Shown here piece by piece: positions 28,872 through 36,693 of a stretch of 64,000 bases of DNA. The notes beneath the pieces were generated by a model, which ran no database searches, had not been told where the DNA came from, and was given only the letters and a program-made list of their open reading frames with translations. Origin of the DNA: Nannocystis sp. (GTDB lineage: Bacteria; Myxococcota_A; Polyangia; Nannocystales; Nannocystaceae). Position 1 is the first letter of the stretch, and each line of letters starts with the position of its first letter. The stretch lies in assembly GCA_016712315.1 (NCBI GenBank), contig JADJRG010000031.1, forward strand, positions 143,651 through 207,650. The letters run 5' to 3'. A program made the translations under genes and the position numbers.

Positions 28872-30200
28872 ATGGCCACCCAGTCCCCCGGATCGCGGCC
28901 CGCACAGCCCGGAATTCTCTACTACGACCCCAATCCGACGACCGCCAAGCTGGCGACCGCCGGCCTCCGCCTCGCTGGCTTCGCGGTGTTCAACGCGCAC
29001 ACGCAGGCCGAGGCGGTCGCCCTGTGCAGGGCGCACGGTCCAGGCGGGGATGAGGCCGTGGTCGCGCTGCTGCTCGACGCTGCCGCCGATCCAGCGGCCT
29101 CGGCGGGGGTGCTGAAGGCGCTCGTTCAGATCCCAGGCGCCGCTCGGCTGCCCGGGATCCTCCTGGTGAGCCGCAGCAACCCGACGCCGATCCCGGGCGC
29201 CGAGGACCTGCCGAGCCTGCGTCGACCGTTCAGCACGCCCGCGCTCGTGAAGGTCGTCCGCGAGACGCTCGATGAGCACCAGCCGGGGATCTCGTCGCCG
29301 CCGATCTCGGTCGATCTCGCGACCTCCAAGCTCAAGCAGATCCTCGGTGAGAGCTTCCCTGGGCAGGAATTCAGCGACGAGGAGGTCGAACGCTTCGCCC
29401 AGGCGCTCCGCAGCGACGACGACCTGCCGGCGCCGCCCTCGCCAGCGAGCATGTTCGGGAGCCTCGAGAGCGCGCCGTTGGAGGCGGTGCTCGAGATGCT
29501 CGGCAACTCCGGCCGCCGAGGGGTGCTGCGCGTGGAATCGAGCGCGAGCGAGTGGGCGAAGCTGCACCTCGATCAAGGGCGGATCCGACTCGCGGAGTTC
29601 AAGGGCTCGGGCGAGGATCTGAAGCTCGGCCGCTTCATCGTCGAGGGCGGCTTCCTCCGCGATGAGCAGCTCGAGGCGTTCGTCGTCGGTAAGGACCCGG
29701 AGCGCCGACCGCTCGGGGCGCGCTTGGTCGACGCGGGCTTGATCAGCGCGGGTGACCTCGCGCAGGTGCTGGTCGATCAGGCGCGCGCGGTGACCTGCCA
29801 CATCCTGACGTGGAAGACCGGATCGTTCTCGTTCCACCCGGTGTCGGAGCTCGACGGGATGGCGGCGGCGGCCTCTTCTCAGGGGCGGGCGGAGCTGCTG
29901 ATCGCGGAGGCGCTGCTCGACGGTCTGCGACGCCTCGACGAGCAGGCGGCGATGGGCCCGCACATGCCCGACGTCGAGGACGTGTTCCTGCGCGTCGACG
30001 AGCAGGTGGCGAAGCTGAGCCGCGACGCGCTGCCGCGCGAGGAGCTGGCGGTGCTCGAGCTGGTCAACGGCCGCAACAGCGTCAAGGAGATCGCCCGTAA
30101 GACCCGCGCGGGGACCTTCGCGGTCGCCCGCGTGCTGTATCGCCACGCCAAGGCGAACCTCGTCCGCCGCCGCATGATGCCAGTGAACGTCAACCTCTGA
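28872..30200 (+). CDS. DUF4388 (PatA N-terminal-like) protein with degenerate receiver
   Basis: A 442-residue cytoplasmic protein. Residues about 10-135 look like a degenerate CheY-like fold (ILYYDPNPTTAKLATAGLRLAGF, later LLVSRS and RRPFS). A linker follows, then a DUF4388 domain from about 195 (FGSLESAPLEAVLEMLGNSGRRGVLRVES) with the usual LGRFIVEGGFL and LGARLVDAGLI repeats. A winged-helix-like end (VLELVNGRNSVKEIARKTRAGTFAVARVLYRHA) completes it. DUF4388 proteins are common in myxobacteria and are linked to signalling and motility control, but the biochemical role is undefined. A TATCCT hexamer (28855-28860) ends 11 nt before the ATG. It is followed after 7 bp by a stand-alone receiver. 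Confidence 0.85.
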   Translation: MATQSPGSRPAQPGILYYDPNPTTAKLATAGLRLAGFAVFNAHTQAEAVALCRAHGPGGDEAVVALLLDAAADPAASAGVLKALVQIPGAARLPGILLVSRSNPTPIPGAEDLPSLRRPFSTPALVKVVRETLDEHQPGISSPPISVDLATSKLKQILGESFPGQEFSDEEVERFAQALRSDDDLPAPPSPASMFGSLESAPLEAVLEMLGNSGRRGVLRVESSASEWAKLHLDQGRIRLAEFKGSGEDLKLGRFIVEGGFLRDEQLEAFVVGKDPERRPLGARLVDAGLISAGDLAQVLVDQARAVTCHILTWKTGSFSFHPVSELDGMAAAASSQGRAELLIAEALLDGLRRLDEQAAMGPHMPDVEDVFLRVDEQVAKLSRDALPREELAVLELVNGRNSVKEIARKTRAGTFAVARVLYRHAKANLVRRRMMPVNVNL

Positions 30201-30207
30201 GGTCACC

Positions 30208-30627
30208 GTGACCGCGCCGCCTCGCTCGATCGTGATCGCTGACCCGGAGCCCGAGGAGCGCGAGCGCCTGGTCCGACTGGTCGAGGCGGCGGCGGCGGAG
30301 CGCGCGGTGCAGGTGACGATCCACGCGGCTAGCGACGGCCACGAGGCGCTGGCGGTGATCGAGCGCGAGCGGCCGAGCTTGGTGGTCACGGAGATCCTCC
30401 TGCCTGGCATGAACGGCCTCGCGCTGCTCCGCCGGCTGCGTGAGCGCGGCGGCGCGCCGCTCTTCTTGTACGTGACCGCGATGGCGCGCGAGTCGGATCG
30501 TTATTGGGCGCTCCGCAACGGGGCCCACTCGTATGTGATCAAACCCTATGAGGACGCGGCGCTGCAGGCCCGCTTGGCCCAGGTGCTCGGCGAGGACGCT
30601 GAGCCCGATCGCCTCGGGCTGCTGTGA
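30208..30627 (+). CDS. Single-domain receiver with Glu at the phosphorylation site
   Basis: A 139-residue CheY-like protein with GTG start, 7 bp after the DUF4388 gene. The Thr (TAM) and Lys (IKPYE) of the switch and one acidic-pocket Asp (IVIADPEPEE) are present. The residue in the phospho-Asp position is Glu (VVTEILLPGMNG). Asp-to-Glu often mimics phosphorylation, so this may be a constitutively active or non-phosphorylatable receiver. No output domain. Its partner is probably the adjacent DUF4388 protein, whose own N-terminal receiver also looks degenerate. It is convergent with beta-helix lipoprotein 5. Confidence 0.85.
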   Translation: MTAPPRSIVIADPEPEERERLVRLVEAAAAERAVQVTIHAASDGHEALAVIERERPSLVVTEILLPGMNGLALLRRLRERGGAPLFLYVTAMARESDRYWALRNGAHSYVIKPYEDAALQARLAQVLGEDAEPDRLGLL

Positions 30628-30643
30628 GCGCCTGGCTCTTGGG

Positions 30644-32140
30644 TCAGGGCCGATCGGCGCCGGGGTAATCGCTCGCGCCGTCGGTGGTGGGGCGCGGGGC
30701 GCCGTCGAAGTCGAGCGCGGGATCCCCCGCCTTCCAGAGGCCGACGGTCGCGAGCTCGGTCTCAGGCTTGGCTCGGTAGATCCCCTCGATGGCGGTGAAG
30801 AAGCTCGAGATCATGGACGTGTCGACGACGAGGTTGTCGCCGTCGGGGTAGTCGCCGTCGACGACCGAGTTGGTGGCGATCGTCGGGCAATTCACCGAGT
30901 CCCCGCCCTTGCCGATGAACACCGAGCTGCGCAGGGCGAGCTGCCAGCCGACCACGCCGACGCACTCGACGCTGGCGGCGTAGCCGGCGGAGGCCTCGTT
31001 GTTGATGAAGGTCGAGAAGAGGATCCGGAGCTCGGCGGCCGCGGCGCCGAGGACGCCGCCGTCCCTGCCGACCTTGCCGTTGTGGGTGACGAAGGTGTTG
31101 GTGATGAAGAGGGCGCCGCCGGCGAGCTCGACGCCGACGCGGCCGTTGCTGGTGATCACGGCGCGATCGATGGTGACGCTCGAGTCGGTGGTGTGCAGGC
31201 CCGCGTCCGCGTGGCCGCTGAGCTCGCTGCGATCGAGCCAGAGCTTGCTCTTGGCGATGACGACGCCGCTGCCGAGGCTGTTGCCGGCGAGCGCCACGCC
31301 GTCGATGAAGAGCTTGGCCTCGTCCTTAGCGCTGACGAGGCCGTCCGCGTGGACGCCGTTGATCAAGACGCTCTGGCTGGCGTCGGCGTTGATGAGCGCG
31401 AGCGCCCGGCCGGGAGGGGCGATGACGGGCCCTTGATAGAGCCCTTGGCGGATCCGCAGGGCCGCCGGGCCGGTGGCGCCGTCGACCCAGGCCATCGCTT
31501 GGTCGAGGTTGCAGAAGGGCTCCTCTTCGCTGCCGAGCGCGGGCTTGCAGTTGGGGTCGTTGCGATCGACCCAGCGCAGGGTGCTCGGCGGGAAGCAGGC
31601 GCCGGTGAACTTGTCACAGGCGCTGGCGGGGCACTCGTCGTGCTGGGTGCAAGGCGCGCAGGTGTTGCTCGCGGGGTCGCAGGCGGGTGTGTCACCGGCG
31701 CAGGCGCTGGTCTGGCCGGGGAGGCACTCGACGCAGTAGCCGCTGTCAGGGTCGCAGATCGGGCGGAGCGCGCCGCAGCTCGCGAGCTCGGTGCAGTCGA
31801 CGCAGTAGCCGTCTGGGCCGCAGTAGGGGCGGCTCGGATCGCTCGCGGCGCAGAGCGGGCTCTCGGGTCCGCCTCGTGGATCGCAGCCGACTGGCTGGCC
31901 GGTCGTCTCGGCGGTGGTGCTGTCGGAGGTGGTGCCCGTCGGATCGACACCGACGGTGCAGAGCTGTGAGGCGCAGACGAGGCCGCCCTCGCAGATGCCG
32001 CCCGGCAGGCACTCACAGCCCTCGGCGCCAGGGACGCACAGGGCCGTCTCGCTCTCCGTGTCGGCGCCGCCGGGGTTGAGGCAAGCGAGCACTGAGGCCC
32101 CGAAGACGACCAACACCCGACCCGACCAGCGAGCACCCAT
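30644..32140 (-). CDS. Beta-helix surface lipoprotein 5
   Basis: A 498-residue paralog. The signal ends VFGASVLAC. An N-terminal Cys cluster (CVPGAEGCECLPGGIC) comes before a short Thr/Ser linker. Cys-pair modules end in CTQHDECPASACDK. Beta-helix rungs include VTIDRAVITSNGRVG, FITNTFVTHNGKVG and ILFSTFINNEA; the end is DFDGAPRPTTDGASDYPGADRP. It lies about 5.7 kb from the main group, beyond the tandem kinase and DUF4388 genes, yet is clearly the same family. Its promoter also places -10 close to the start codon. Function unknown; surface exposure inferred from lipobox and Thr linker. Confidence 0.84.
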   Translation of the reverse strand: MGARWSGRVLVVFGASVLACLNPGGADTESETALCVPGAEGCECLPGGICEGGLVCASQLCTVGVDPTGTTSDSTTAETTGQPVGCDPRGGPESPLCAASDPSRPYCGPDGYCVDCTELASCGALRPICDPDSGYCVECLPGQTSACAGDTPACDPASNTCAPCTQHDECPASACDKFTGACFPPSTLRWVDRNDPNCKPALGSEEEPFCNLDQAMAWVDGATGPAALRIRQGLYQGPVIAPPGRALALINADASQSVLINGVHADGLVSAKDEAKLFIDGVALAGNSLGSGVVIAKSKLWLDRSELSGHADAGLHTTDSSVTIDRAVITSNGRVGVELAGGALFITNTFVTHNGKVGRDGGVLGAAAAELRILFSTFINNEASAGYAASVECVGVVGWQLALRSSVFIGKGGDSVNCPTIATNSVVDGDYPDGDNLVVDTSMISSFFTAIEGIYRAKPETELATVGLWKAGDPALDFDGAPRPTTDGASDYPGADRP

Positions 32141-32148
32141 CGCGGCCG

Positions 32149-32178
32149 AGTATTCCTGATCGGTCGCGGCGCTGACAA
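32149..32178 (-). promoter_or_regulatory. Putative near-leaderless promoter of beta-helix lipoprotein 5
   Basis: On the minus strand: TTGTCA (32173-32178), 18-bp spacer, AATACT (32149-32154), then 8 nt to the ATG at 32140. The 13-mer GCGTATTCGCGCG occurs about 23 bp farther upstream (32201-32213). Confidence 0.5.
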
Positions 32179-32247
32179 CGTCCGCGATGGTGAAATAGCC
32201 GCGTATTCGCGCGAAAACGGGCGGATATGCGCGATCTTGCCCTTGAT

Positions 32248-34305
32248 TCAGGTCGCGCCCAAGAGGCCGGATCGACGGAGCAGCGCGCTGGGATCAGGCT
32301 CGCGGCCGAGGAAGTCGACGAAGAGGGCGCGGGGATCGTCGCTGTCGCCGCGGGCGAGCACCGCGCGGCGGAAGGCCTCGCCGACGGCGCTGCTGAGCAC
32401 GCCTTCGTCGCGGAAGCGGGCGAACGCGTCGGCGTCGAGCACTTCGGCCCATTTGTAGGAGTAGTAGCCGGCGGCGTAGGCGACGGGGCCGGCGAAGAGG
32501 TGGGAGAAGGCGAGGATCATCGCGTAGTCAGCGGGCAGGGGGGCAGGGGCGAACTCCGCGGCGACGCGGCGGGCGTAGACGAGCGGGTCGCCGTCGCGCG
32601 CGGGCTCGTACTCCGTGTGGAGCGCGAGGTCGACGGTGGCGAAGCCGAGCTGGCGCATCGTGTGGTTGGCGCTGCGGAAGTTGCGGGCGCGGAGGAGGCG
32701 GGCGAGCAGCTCGTCCGGCAAGGGGGCGTCGCTCTCGTAGTGCCGCGCGAAGAGGTCGAGGGCCTCGCGCTCCCAGCACCAATTCTCCATGATCTGCGAG
32801 GGCAGCTCGACGAAGTCCCAGGCGACGTTGGTGCCGGCGAGGCTGCGCACGTCGACCTCAGTGAGCAGGTGATGGAGGAGGTGGCCAAACTCGTGGAAGA
32901 GGGTCTCGACCTCGCCGTGGGTGAGCAGGGCGGGCTTGCCCCCGGCCGGCGGGCTGACGTTGGCGCAGAAGAGGCCGACGTGGGGGGCGCGCGGGCCCCC
33001 TTCGCTCGCCCGGCCGATGATGAGGGGGTTCATCCAGGCGCCGCCGCGCTTCTCCTCGCGGGGGTAGAGATCGACGTAGAAGTAGCCGATGAGGCGGTCG
33101 TCTCGGTCGTGCAGCGCGTAGGTGCGGACGCTGTCGTGCCAGACCGGAAGGCCAGGTCGCGCCTGGACGCGGACGCCGTAGAGGCGACGGCTCACCTCGA
33201 AGAGGCCGACGAGCGCGCGCTCGGCGGAGAAGTAGGGGCGCAGGGCCTCGTCGTCGAACTCATAGCGGGCCTGGCGCTGCTTCTCGGCGTAGTAGGCGAG
33301 ATCCCACGGGGCGAGCGGCGGGGCCTCGGGGCCCTCGAGGGCGCGGCGGAAGGCGAGCAGGTCGTCGTTCTCAGCGATGAAGGCGGCCTCGACGCGGCGG
33401 CGTAGATCGTCGACGAAGGCGCGGGCGCGGGCGCCGGTCTTGGCCATGCGATCGCTGAGCACGAGCTCGGCGAAGTCGGCGTAGCCGAGCAGGGCGGCCT
33501 TCTCGCGGCGCAGCTCCAAGATCCTCGCGAGGTGCGGGCGGTTGTCGAAGGGCGGCGCGGCGGCGCGGGTGTTGTAGGCGTGGTAGACGCGGCGACGGAT
33601 CGCGGGATCGTCGAGGTAAGTGAGCACGGCGATGAGGCTGGGCTCCTGGAGGCTGAAGCGCCAACCATCGAGGTCGCGGGCCGAGGCGTCCTCGCGGGCG
33701 GCGGCGCGGGCTGACTCGGGGAGGCCGGCGAGCTGCGTCTCGTCGGTGATGACGAGCTCGAAGAGGTTGGCGGCGTCGAGGATGTTCTGCGCGAAGGTGG
33801 TGGTGCGCTCGGCGAGCTCGACGTCGATCTCGCGGAGGCGCTGCTTGCCGGCCGCGTCGAGCTCGGCGCCGTGGCGGCGGAAGTTGTCGAGGGTCTTGTG
33901 GAGGAGGCGACGGCGGGCGCCCTGGAGCTGCGCGGCGTCGTCGGTGCCTTCGTAGGCCCGTAGCGCGCGCCAGAGGCCGTTGTCGAGGGGGAGACCGGCG
34001 TAGAAGGCGGCGACGGGCGGTTGCACGGCGTTGTAGGCGCCTCGCAGGGCAGGGCTGGTGGCGACAGACTCGAGGTGGCCGACGAGCGTCATCGCGAGCT
34101 CGAGCGCCTCGGTGGCGTCCTCGAGCGCGCCGAGGGTGTTTTGATAGGTGCGGGGCGCGGCGCTGGCGGCGATCTGTGCGATCGCGGCCTTGGCGTCGGC
34201 GAGCAGGCGCTCGATCGCGGGCTCGATGTGCTCGGGGCGGATCGTGGCGAAGGGGATCGCCTCCGCGGGGATCTCGAGGAGCGGGTTGGGCTCAGCGGTG
34301 CTCAT
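32248..34305 (-). CDS. prlC: M3-family zinc oligopeptidase (oligopeptidase A / Dcp type)
   Basis: A 685-residue cytoplasmic metallopeptidase. The N-terminal helical lid begins with the family opening FATIRPEHIEPAIERLL. The catalytic domain has HEFGH (in ETLFHEFGHLLHHLL) supplying two zinc His and the catalytic Glu. The third ligand, a Glu, is expected in the following helix (FVELPSQIMENWCWE). Later His/Tyr substrate-binding residues sit in the AYAAGYYSYKWAE segment. Length fits PrlC/Dcp (about 680). It cleaves short peptides, including signal-peptide fragments. Separated from the glycosyltransferase gene upstream by 90 bp of very GC-rich sequence. Confidence 0.93.
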   Translation of the reverse strand: MSTAEPNPLLEIPAEAIPFATIRPEHIEPAIERLLADAKAAIAQIAASAAPRTYQNTLGALEDATEALELAMTLVGHLESVATSPALRGAYNAVQPPVAAFYAGLPLDNGLWRALRAYEGTDDAAQLQGARRRLLHKTLDNFRRHGAELDAAGKQRLREIDVELAERTTTFAQNILDAANLFELVITDETQLAGLPESARAAAREDASARDLDGWRFSLQEPSLIAVLTYLDDPAIRRRVYHAYNTRAAAPPFDNRPHLARILELRREKAALLGYADFAELVLSDRMAKTGARARAFVDDLRRRVEAAFIAENDDLLAFRRALEGPEAPPLAPWDLAYYAEKQRQARYEFDDEALRPYFSAERALVGLFEVSRRLYGVRVQARPGLPVWHDSVRTYALHDRDDRLIGYFYVDLYPREEKRGGAWMNPLIIGRASEGGPRAPHVGLFCANVSPPAGGKPALLTHGEVETLFHEFGHLLHHLLTEVDVRSLAGTNVAWDFVELPSQIMENWCWEREALDLFARHYESDAPLPDELLARLLRARNFRSANHTMRQLGFATVDLALHTEYEPARDGDPLVYARRVAAEFAPAPLPADYAMILAFSHLFAGPVAYAAGYYSYKWAEVLDADAFARFRDEGVLSSAVGEAFRRAVLARGDSDDPRALFVDFLGREPDPSALLRRSGLLGAT

Positions 34306-34395
34306 GCGAGACCGTGTAGCACTGACGAGCAGGGCGCGTCGCGCGGGGCGCGGGGGCCCGCGCGAGCGGGCGGGCGCGCGCGTCCTCGCGATCCA

Positions 34396-35424
34396 TCAGG
34401 GGGCGGCGATCGGGGCGTCTGCGGCGGCCTGGTCGGCGAGCGGCGCGGGCGGCCTCGGCGGCCTCGGCGGGCGGATCGAGTAGATCTCTGAGGGGCGTAG
34501 GGTGGTGCGTACGAGCAGCTCGCCGAGCAGGCCGAGGCCGAGGAAGTGCGCGGCGGTGGTGACGAGGAGCACGCCGAGGGTGAGCAGCGGGCGGGTGCCG
34601 ATCGAGTCCCCTTGGGCCCAGATCACGGAGAGGTAGGTGAGGATCGCGACGCCTGGGGCGCCGAGCAGCACCGCGGGCACGCTGAAGAAGTGGAGCGGGC
34701 GCGAGCGGAAGCGGGTGACGAGTAGGACGGTGAGCAGGTCGAGGAGGCCGTCGATGAGGCGGCGCAGGCCGTACTTGCTGACGCCGTGGGCGCGCGGGCG
34801 ATGGTTGACGACCAGCTCCTCGATGCGAAAGCCGCGCTCACCCGCGAGCACCGGGAGGAAGCGGTGGAAGCCGCCGTAGACGCTGAGCTCGCGCACACAC
34901 TCGGCGCGGTAGGCTTTGAAGCCGCAGTTGAAGTCGCGCAGCGGGATCCCGCTGATCCGCCGGACGACCGCGTTGAAGAGCTTGGATGGGAGGGTCTTGC
35001 CGAGGGGGTCGAGGCGGCGCGCCTTGTAACCAGAGACGAGATCCGCGCCGGCCTCGATGCGGGCGATGAAGGCGGGGATCAGGGCCGGGTCGTCCTGGAG
35101 ATCGCCGTCGAGGGTGAGCACGATCTCGCCGCGGGCGCGCTCGAAGCCGGCGGCGAGCGCGGGCGACTTGCCGAAGTTGCGCCGGAAGTGGATGACGTGG
35201 AGCTGCGGATCGGCGGCGGCGAGGGCGTCGAGGTCGAGGTCAGTGCCGTCGGTGCTGCCGTCGTTGATCACTAAGATCTCGTAGGGGCGGGCGGTCGCGC
35301 GGCAACCCGCGGTGAGCTGGGCGTAGAGCTCGGGCAAGGAGTCGATCTCGTTGTAGATCGGGACGATCACGGAGATCTCTGGGGAGCGCGCGTTCGGCTC
35401 TCCTGCGGCGTGCTGGGGCTGCAT
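34396..35424 (-). CDS. Family 2 glycosyltransferase, polyprenyl-phosphate sugar transferase type
   Basis: A 342-residue DPM1/ArnC/GtrB-like enzyme. The GT-A domain has SVIVPIYNEIDSLPELY, VINDGSTDGT and TLDGDLQDDP (metal-binding DGD and acceptor region). Two C-terminal transmembrane helices follow (around FFSVPAVLLGAPGVAILTYL and LLTLGVLLVTTAAHFLGLGL) and a Pro-rich tail (RPPRPPRPPAP). It likely transfers a sugar from a nucleotide donor to undecaprenyl phosphate for envelope glycans. It is divergent from the MDR reductase gene with 56 bp between starts. A cell-envelope role fits with the LtaS/EptA-like gene and manA nearby. Confidence 0.9.
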   Translation of the reverse strand: MQPQHAAGEPNARSPEISVIVPIYNEIDSLPELYAQLTAGCRATARPYEILVINDGSTDGTDLDLDALAAADPQLHVIHFRRNFGKSPALAAGFERARGEIVLTLDGDLQDDPALIPAFIARIEAGADLVSGYKARRLDPLGKTLPSKLFNAVVRRISGIPLRDFNCGFKAYRAECVRELSVYGGFHRFLPVLAGERGFRIEELVVNHRPRAHGVSKYGLRRLIDGLLDLLTVLLVTRFRSRPLHFFSVPAVLLGAPGVAILTYLSVIWAQGDSIGTRPLLTLGVLLVTTAAHFLGLGLLGELLVRTTLRPSEIYSIRPPRPPRPPAPLADQAAADAPIAAP

Positions 35425-35480
35425 CGGGGAGGGCGAGGCTAACAGAGTCGGTGAGGCGCCGCTTCAGGTAGTGTCGCTGG

Positions 35481-36512
35481 GTGAAGAAGATCATCATCGA
35501 CCGTCCAGGATCGTATGACCGGCTGCGCCTCGCGGAGGCGCCTTCGCCCGCGCCAGGCCCGGGTGAGGTGCGGATCAAGGTGGCGGCGATCGGCGCGAAT
35601 TATGCCGACTGCGTGGTGCGGATGGGGCTCTATGCGTCGGCGAAGAAGTACGTGGGGTGGCCGATCACGCCGGGCTTTGAGGTCGCAGGTACGATCGACG
35701 CGCTGGGTGATGGGGCCTCGGGGCTGGAGCTCGGGGCGGAGGTGATCGCTGTCTCGCGCTTCGGCGGCTACGCGAGCGAGCTGGTGGCGCCGGCGCGCCA
35801 GGTGTTCCCGCTGCCGAGGGGGCTCTCGATGATCCAAGGGGCGGCGCTGCCGACGGTGTATCTCACCGCCTATTACGCGCTCTTCGAGCTGGCGCGGCCG
35901 CGGCCGGGGGCGAAGGTGCTGGTGCACTCGGCCGCGGGCGGGGTCGGCGGCGCGCTCTGTCAGCTCGCGACGATCGCGGGCTGTGAGGTGGTGGGGGTGG
36001 TCGGGGCGAGCCACAAGGTCGAGGCGGCGCGGGCGCTGGGGGCCTCGGTGGTGATCGATAAGTCGCGGGAGGCGCTGTGGCAGGCGGCCGAGCGGGCGGC
36101 GCCGGGCGGGTATGACGTGGTGTTCGACGCGAACGGGGTGTCGACGCTGCGGGCGAGCTATGAGCACGTGGCCCCCACCGGGAGGCTGGTGGTCTACGGC
36201 TTCCACAGCATGTTGCCGCGCGCCGGCGGGCGGCCGAATTGGCCGCGGTTGGCGCTCGATTTCGTGCGGACGCCGCGCTTCAGCCCGCTGGCGCTGACGC
36301 AAGAGAACCGCGGGGTGCTCGGGTTCAACCTCTCCTATTTGTTCGAGCGCGCTGATCTGCTCGATCAGTCGATGCGGGCGATCCTGAGTTGGTTTGAGGA
36401 CGGACGTCTTACGCCGCCGCGCGTACAGACGTATCCGTTGGCGGCGGTGGCCGAGGTCCACCGCGCGCTCGAGTCGGGGCAGACGATCGGCAAGCTGGTG
36501 ATGACGCCGTGA
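35481..36512 (+). CDS. Zinc-independent MDR family quinone/enone oxidoreductase (VAT1-like)
   Basis: A 343-residue medium-chain dehydrogenase/reductase. The GroES-like N-domain contains IGANYADCVVRMGLY, typical of the quinone reductase/VAT1 branch. The Rossmann motif HSAAGGVGGALCQLA (NADPH-binding) follows, and the end EVHRALESGQTIGKLVM is typical. Structural and catalytic zinc Cys/His are absent, as in the NADPH:quinone reductase subfamily. The start is GTG at 35481. Substrate unknown. No operon partner is evident; 181 bp separate it from the next gene. Confidence 0.88.
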   Translation: MKKIIIDRPGSYDRLRLAEAPSPAPGPGEVRIKVAAIGANYADCVVRMGLYASAKKYVGWPITPGFEVAGTIDALGDGASGLELGAEVIAVSRFGGYASELVAPARQVFPLPRGLSMIQGAALPTVYLTAYYALFELARPRPGAKVLVHSAAGGVGGALCQLATIAGCEVVGVVGASHKVEAARALGASVVIDKSREALWQAAERAAPGGYDVVFDANGVSTLRASYEHVAPTGRLVVYGFHSMLPRAGGRPNWPRLALDFVRTPRFSPLALTQENRGVLGFNLSYLFERADLLDQSMRAILSWFEDGRLTPPRVQTYPLAAVAEVHRALESGQTIGKLVMTP

Positions 36513-36655
36513 GCACCTGCGAGGGAAGACCTGCCGCGGCGCAAGCAGTGCGCGCTGCTCGACGACGCGGCGCCGGTCTCGTCAACTGCGACGCAGGGGC
36601 TTCTAACGCCCGTTATTGGCGCTCTTCTGGGCTCTCGCGTGGCCGTACGGCGACG

Positions 36656-36684
36656 TTGCAGTCACAGGTGCGTGACACTATCCT
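36656..36684 (+). promoter_or_regulatory. Putative sigma70-type promoter of the sulfatase-fold gene
   Basis: TTGCAG (36656-36661), exactly 17 bp, TATCCT (36679-36684), then 9 nt to the TTG start at 36694. Nearly leaderless. The rest of the 181-bp spacer (36513-36693) holds nothing else recognised. Confidence 0.5.
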
Positions 36685-36693
36685 CCCTCGACC

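Noticed and set aside
30548..31969. 473-codon open frame on the plus strand
   Set aside because: Antisense of beta-helix lipoprotein 5, which has a signal peptide and family motifs.
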